Origin: Erinaceus europaeus
Lineage: Eukaryota > Chordata > Mammalia > Eulipotyphla > Erinaceidae
DNA: 64,000 nt
Reading direction: 5' to 3'
NCBI RefSeq assembly: GCF_950295315.1
Contig: NC_080172.1
Span: forward strand, 111,514,353-111,578,352
In this document: positions 58,480 to 64,000 of the stretch, piece after piece
How the letters are laid out: each line of letters opens with the position of its first letter
How positions within the stretch are numbered: position 1 is the stretch's first letter
Notes under the pieces: generated by a model
The model's database searches: none
The model's input: the letters and a program-made list of their open reading frames with translations, nothing else
What the model was told of the DNA's origin: nothing
Program-made: the position numbers and the translations under genes

Positions 58480-59599
58480 AGAGGGGTTCCCGGAAGATGG
58501 CAGACTGAGAAGCTGCTAGTGGCTTGATCTCTGACCACATCGTCTGGAAACAGTAAGATTTTCTGCCTTTAGTAGGCCAGTCTATAAGGGGTCCTAGTGG
58601 TGCCACCAAGGAGGTGGCTGTAACTTAATTTGGGTTAAAAAATAGAATAGAAAAAAAGGGAAATTTTTTTTCTTTTAAATTATAATTCCCAAAGCACACC
58701 TCTCCATGCCCCCCAAAACCAGGCCCTGGGGACCAGCTCCTAGCAGGCTCCCCTGCTGAGCCTCTTTGTTTACCAAGATTCCAGTTCCACCAGGGAGTAT
58801 CATTCATTCTAAATCTTTTCCCTTCTGAAACCTCTGGCCTTTTTTCTTCCTAAGTATCCAACCCCCCCACCCCCGCATAGCTAATTAAATAATAAATAAT
58901 AAAAATCTCTTTCCTTTCACCTCTCTTTTATTACAGTTCTTTTTCTTATGTTTTTTTCTCTCTATTTTTTTTACTTTTTCTCATTCTTGTCATCCTTTCT
59001 TCCTTAATCCTACAGCTTCCAAAGCCACAGGCCCCATCCCCCACACCACCAAACAGTGTGCTTTCACTGAATTCACTGATACACGTTTGGGAATTATTTT
59101 GGGGAAGAATTCTTACTCAGAGTGGACTCTCACTGCGAGTATCTCTGCTCAACTTCCCTTCCTCCTTTAGCTACCCCTAGAATATACAGTGGATAGTAGA
59201 TTTGTATAATTGTCTATTCCAGCTACCCTTGTCTAGTCCTGAGGTTATTTATTTATTTATTTTTTCTTTCTTAACAATCACCTGTCTCTCTTCACGAGGT
59301 TTGAGGTAATCTGGGACAGGGTTTTTTTGACCTGCTATTTTATTATTAATATTATATAAAGGCATATATCTTCCCCCCCTTTAGGTTGATCAGAATTAAC
59401 TCTTAAGGTATCTTTCATTGCTAGAGTAGTGAGCATCTTATCTATTGTGGGAGGAACTTGTCTCGTTACTCCTACCTTCTCTACAGACTCTCCCCTTCCT
59501 CCTCCTCCTAGCTAATTAAAAAATAAAATTAAAAATAAAGTAATCAAAAAAGTTTTTTTTGACTGCACTTTAATTACAGCTCTTTTTCCTATCTTTTCT

Positions 59600-59634
<35 letters not shown>

Positions 59635-60000
59635 ATCTTGACAAACACTTCTTCCTTCTTCTTTGCCTTTCTGAATTTGTGGATTATTTGGGGGAAGAAA
59701 TTTGACTCAAAGTCGACTTTCTATGTGTGTATCTCTGCTCTACTTCCCTTTCCCCTCTTGTTACCCCTAGAATATACAGTGGATAGGATATTTGTATAAC
59801 TTTCTATTCTTGCTATCCCTTCTTTTTTTTCTCTTTCGTCTTCACTGGGATTTGTTTACTATTTTTTCACGGACAGGAGACATTGTTTGTCTAAATGGTA
59901 GTGATTAAACTGCTTCAATACTTGCTTCAGTTGCTATTGTAATTCTTGAGGTTGGTGAGAGCAATAGTCATAAAGGTATTTAGTACAGTGTTTCAAATAC

Positions 60001-61017
60001 ACATAATACAAACTCAAGGATAGGCCACATGCTAGGCCACAAAGACAGCATCAATAAATTCAAGAGTATCAAAATGAGCCCGAGTATCTTCTCAGACCAC
60101 AGTGAAGTAAAATTAACATTTAACAACAAACAGAAAATTCTTAAAAGTCACAGAATTTGGAAACTAAACAACATACTCCTTAAGAACCACTGGGTCAGAG
60201 ATTCACTCAAGCAGGAAATTCAAATGTTCCTGGAAACAAATGAAATGAAGACACAACCTATCAAAATATTTGGGACACAGCTAAAGCAGTACTGAGAGGG
60301 AAACTTATAGCTATACAATCACATATTAAACAACAAGAAAAAGCTCAAATGAATGACCTTACTACACACCTCAAGGACTTAGAGGAAGAGGAACAAAGGA
60401 ACCCTAAAGCAACCAGAAGGACAGAAATCACTAAAATTAGAGCAGAAATAAACAACATTGAAAATAAAAGAACCATACAAAAGATCAATGAAGCCAAATG
60501 TTGGTTCTTTGAAAGATTAAACAAAATTGACAAACTGCTAGCCAGACTCACCAAACAAAAAAGAGAGAAGACTCAAATTAATAGAATTGTAAACAATGGA
60601 TGACATATCACAACTGACACCACAGAAATCCAGAGAATCCTGTGAAACTTCTATGAAGAACTATACGCCACCAAGCTAGAGAATCTGGAAGAAATGGAAC
60701 AATTCCTAGAAACATATGCCCTTCCAACAATGAACCAAGAAGAACTACAAAATCTAAATGCACCAATCACAGACAAAGAAATTGAAACCGTTATTAAGAA
60801 TCTCCCCAACAACAAAAGTCCTAGACCAGACGGCTTCACAAAAGAATTCTATAAAACTTTCAGGAAACAGTTAGTATCCATAATTCTTAAGCTTTCCAAT
60901 AAGATTGAAGAAACAGGAATACTCCCTTCCACCTTCTATGAAGCCAACATCACCCTGATACCAAAAGCTGACAGGGACAGAACAAAAAGGAAAACTACAG
61001 ACCAATATCCCCGAATG
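60001..61017 (+). pseudogene. L1 ORF2 middle part (endonuclease end to RT fingers)
   Basis: Pieces in several frames: AKCWFFERLNKIDKLLARLT, then NNKSPRPDGFTKEFYKTFRK, then [16 protein letters not shown]. Single-base breaks occur near 60240 and 60600, and the frame is lost at the provirus. Confidence 0.85.
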
Positions 61018-61566
61018 AATGTCTTATGCTATGACTGGCCAGTTGTGTTTTGTGAGTGAGTGAGTGAAAAAAAAAAAAATTGAGTGAGTTGAGTGACCAA
61101 AATTTTTGTATGACCCATTGTGCTCAGAGTACTCTGAAAGTTAACTGACTTTATATAAAATGGCTGGATGCAGCCATGGTTTCTGGAGACGTCCAGAAAC
61201 AGTCCAAAAATTGTTCATTCCCCCTTTTTATTTCTTTTTTAAGTCTTGATATCAATATGAAATGTTTAGTCTTAAACTGTGTGAGTAAAGATGGTTCAAC
61301 TATGACAGTAGATCTAAATTCACATTTGAAATGATATATCTTATTTACAAGTTTTTCTCCTCCTGTGTGTTATAAACTATATGTTTAATATGCGTGTTTC
61401 AAGTTTGGTAAACATTAACTTAACAGTTAAATTGTAACTTCGAAGCTACATTTTTACGAGAAGAGGTAAAATCAATTCATTTAAGTAACTGAGTGTTTAA
61501 GGTAAAACTCTAAATATTCAATGTGACAATTCATCATCTCCTAAGTTAAAATACAAATTCTCTATA

Positions 61567-61630
61567 CAGGACATTTTTGGAGGGCCCCCAAAAATGTCCT
61601 GTAAGCTATCTTGTGGAAATTAATCCACAA
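61567..61630 (+). ncRNA. Candidate cis-acting RNA element of ERV, second copy
   Basis: A perfect 14-bp stem (61567-61580 with 61588-61601, loop agggccc) is followed by the ttgtgga/tccacaa hairpin (61611-61617 with 61624-61630). It is equivalent to 35635-35698. Confidence 0.5.
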
Positions 61631-62840
61631 CAAATTTGGCATCAATCCGATATTGTAAATGTACCAAAAAAAAAAAAATTGTCACTAAAATGTGTTAACT
61701 CTAGTAACCTGAGTTTGCTTAAAAACCCAATGTAAAAATAGTTAAGAATCAATATATGTGACTTAAATTCGGTATGAAAACTTTGTTATATAAAGACTGC
61801 TACATGAGGTCACGTAAAATGACCTTTACACGAAATTATAAAGATACCTAAACCAATTATAATCATTGAGTTATCAATTGTAGTAAACTTCTAATTTGTT
61901 ACAAAGTTTTTTCATAAGTAATTGACTGCAGCTATGACAACTTTCGCATAAAGAAGCATCTGCTCATATAGAATCCCCAGAAATCCATCTTGGACCCCTG
62001 ACCTCTGACATCACCCACAATTACAGCCATCCCCCGAAACCCATGATGTGACCTGACACGATCTAGAGAACCTGATTCACAGACTCCGAAGGACAAGACT
62101 TTCCTACTGCCTTTCTCTCAACCATCGGTGTCTGCTCTTCCTGCTTCTGTTTCACCCACCATGTTTTGGCGGTTCCAGGTCACTCTTTACAGAGAAGAAA
62201 AGTTCCAGTGGCCGTCCTCCTCCATCAAGATAGACGTGTGGCATTTATTTCCTGGCCATTGACATTGGACTGATGCTTCTATAGAACTTGCTGGACACTC
62301 CTTTTATACTGCTGGACTTCTTGAAGAATGACTGTAGCAGTTCATAGAACTTACCGCCAGCTGACTCGGGATTTTGCAATACCAGATCACCCCTCTAGCC
62401 CCTCGGCTTATCAGGCCCCCCCTCCTCCACCCATCAGGCTCACTCTGTCTCTTGCTACTCTTACTTATCCCTCTGTCTTGTGATAGTTCTTTTTAAAGAC
62501 ACTTACACACTATCATTCTGCTTTCTTCCCAACAGGTTTCCGTTCACCCCTACACTGCTATTCCCCTGACAGAGATGAAGCCTTTTACAGACATTGACCC
62601 AGTTATATATGGCCATTAAGTAAGAGGAAGATGTTGGGGAATTGTGAGGATATGGTTGAGCTTGGAAGGGCTTGAGCCTGAGGGGTGTGTCAATCCTGTT
62701 AGTCTCTCTCTCCACGGAGAGGTTGAGCAAGGAGGGACAGTAGAAACCCCCAAAAGGTGTGCCTCTTATCAGTCTCCCTGCCTCACAAAGTGCCCCGCAC
62801 TCCTGATACTATGGCAAAAAGTTAAAAAGAAAGGGGGAGA

Positions 62841-63315
62841 TGTTGGGTAGTTGCCACCTCACCCTGGCTTCTGCTTAACCATATGCCTATATAGGGATTT
62901 TACTGATCCAAAGCTTTGGTCTATTTACATAAATCACTTTTACATAAAGCACTCCAGGGCATTGGTGGTTCTATGTTAGGATTCTCTCCTGCTCCACCCC
63001 CTCCTTGTCACACACTGATCCCTTCTTTGTCACACTCTGATTTTCACCAGTCACTTTTCTCTCCACCCTCTCTACATCACATCCTGTTTCCACCCTACTT
63101 GGAGAGTATAAAAACAGCTGGTCTTCTGATTAAAGACACTTGGAAATTGCGTTCCGGCTCTGAGAGTTCCAGAGTGTATCTCCTGCGGAAGTTGGTGCAG
63201 CACGAGTTCCTGATTCCTCTCCCACACAGCAGCCTAGATCAGCTCCAGTTGAGTTCTCTCCAACCCAGAGAGCACTAGCTCGGGAAGAAGTACCCTCAGG
63301 CTATCCCGGCAAACA
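62841..63315 (+). repeat. 3' LTR of provirus (type II)
   Basis: Starts TGTTGGGTAGTTGCC right after a polypurine tract and ends CCCGGCAAACA. TATAAAAA lies near 63108 and ATTAAA near 63130. The end is set from the TG...CA rule and the L1 sequence that follows. Confidence 0.85.
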
Positions 63316-63925
63316 TAGATGCCAAAATATTAAACAAGATCTTGGCCAACAGGATACAGCAACATATCAAAAAGTTTGTTCATCACTACCAAGTGGATTC
63401 ATCCCAAGAATGCAAGGCTGGTTCAATATCCGTAATTCGATCAATGTCATTCAGCACATCAATAAAAGCAAAGCCAAAAACCACATGATTATCTCAAAAG
63501 ATGCAGAAAAAGCCTTTGACAAAATCCAACACCCATTCATGCTCAAAACTCTACAAAAAATGGGAATAGATGGGCAATTTCTCAAGATAGTGGAGTCTAT
63601 ATATAGCAAACCTACAGCCAACATCATACTCAATGGACAGAAGCTGAAAGCATTCCCCCTCAGATCGGGGACTAGACAGGGCTGTCCACTGTCACCGTTA
63701 CTCTTCAAAATAGTATTGGAAGTTCTTGCCATAGCAATAAGGCAAGAGAAAAAATCAAAGGAATACAGATTGGAAGGGAAGAAACCAAGCTCTCACTATT
63801 TGCAGATATTATGATAGTATACATAGGAAAACCTATAGAATCCAGCAGAAAAACTACTGGAAGTTATTAGGCAGTATAGCAAGGTGTCAGGCTACAAAAT
63901 CAATGTACAGCAATCAGTGGCATTT
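63316..63925 (+). pseudogene. L1 ORF2 reverse transcriptase part, after provirus
   Basis: Keeps [20 protein letters not shown] and [16 protein letters not shown]. The first Asp of the motif A (SIDAEKAFD) is preserved, but the FADD box reads FADI (about 63800), which destroys the second Asp. The frame is broken near 63750-63810. Confidence 0.85.
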
Positions 63926-64000
63926 CTTTGTGGCACAAAGGATTAAATGGAAGAAGGAGGCTCTCTTCAATAAATGGTGCTGGGAAAACTGGGTTGTAAA

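Larger units (their letters stand above)
61018..63315 (+). mobile_element. Betaretrovirus-like provirus, only 3' region and 3' LTR
   Basis: It starts at atgtcttatgctatgactgg, the block that follows pol in the provirus at 33662 (35115 on). It follows that element to the polypurine tract and ends with a type II LTR. No LTR, gag or pol exists on the left side. The L1 target site aligns with accaatatctctgatgaaca near 53701. The left viral end and a few bases of the target appear to be deleted. Confidence 0.85.
58480..64000 (+). mobile_element. Second-type L1 with tandem 5' monomers, interrupted by a provirus
   Basis: The 5' UTR starts gggttcccggaagatggcag, unlike the L1 at 50068. Two related units of about 630 bp follow (58876-59506 and from 59507), recognisable by cccctagaatatacagtgga in each. 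At about 60000 it jumps into the middle of ORF2, with ORF1 and the endonuclease missing. ORF2 runs to about 61017, a provirus follows, and ORF2 resumes at about 63316. Near 63925 another jump leads to later ORF2 sequence (cttcaataaatggtgctggg) at the window edge. Confidence 0.82.

Noticed and set aside
62916..63278. 120-codon frame
   Set aside because: Lies entirely within the type II LTR, with no protein motif.

Overview
The window is mammalian genomic DNA, most likely from a hedgehog (Erinaceus or a close relative). I infer this from several tRNA-derived SINE families that I associate with Erinaceidae, from many L1 copies, and from a PRAME-family gene cluster. I ran no database search. Almost everything outside the PRAME exons is transposon or retrovirus sequence, often nested.

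Genes. Three PRAME-family (leucine-rich repeat, cancer/testis-type) loci lie on the + strand. PRAME-1 (exons 4580-5150 and 5811-6489) has a frameshifted middle exon, and its first coding exon is not in the window. PRAME-2 (22015-25411) is intact: three coding exons join in phase to give 484 residues, with good splice sites and an AATAAA at 25704. PRAME-3 (42053-49901) has all three exons but a frameshift in the first and another in the last. A TATA box plus a short non-coding first exon lies upstream of PRAME-2 and PRAME-3. For PRAME-2 it is present twice (15829 and 18632), because a segment of about 2.9 kb is tandemly duplicated (about 14415-17325 and 17326-20295). The other host gene is a full-length, intact RPL13A retrocopy (10118-11149, CDS 10138-10749) with a 16-bp target-site duplication. 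It sits at the end of a SINE that itself sits in an L1.

Endogenous retroviruses. A betaretrovirus-like family is present as an antisense provirus running off the left edge (1-2324; lysine-tRNA-type primer site), a provirus at 33662-37295 (6-bp duplication intact, 5' LTR almost wholly lost, RNase H-integrase ORF retained), and a provirus inside an L1 (61018-63315; 3' part and 3' LTR only). Solo or isolated LTRs lie at 3280-3726, 11816-12228, 30525-31012 and 32381-32735. All proviruses are defective. The 3' non-coding region carries a hairpin that differs between two copies by compensatory base changes, so it may be a functional RNA element.

Layout. 1-2324 antisense ERV; 2325-4579 PRAME-1 intron with antisense L1 and an LTR; 4580-6860 PRAME-1; 6860-9550 degenerate SINEs and simple repeats; 9554-13440 two L1s with SINE, RPL13A retrocopy and solo LTR; 13440-20295 SINEs and the tandem duplication with two PRAME promoters; 20295-25710 PRAME-2; 25710-30320 old L1 and SINE sequence; 30322-37570 L1 interrupted by two LTRs and a provirus; 37570-39100 SINEs and L1 tails; 39100-50060 PRAME-3 with promoter and an intron swollen by L1; 50068-56715 near-full-length but dead L1; 56730-58470 SINEs and unassigned DNA; 58480-64000 a second L1 type with tandem 5' monomers, interrupted by a provirus.
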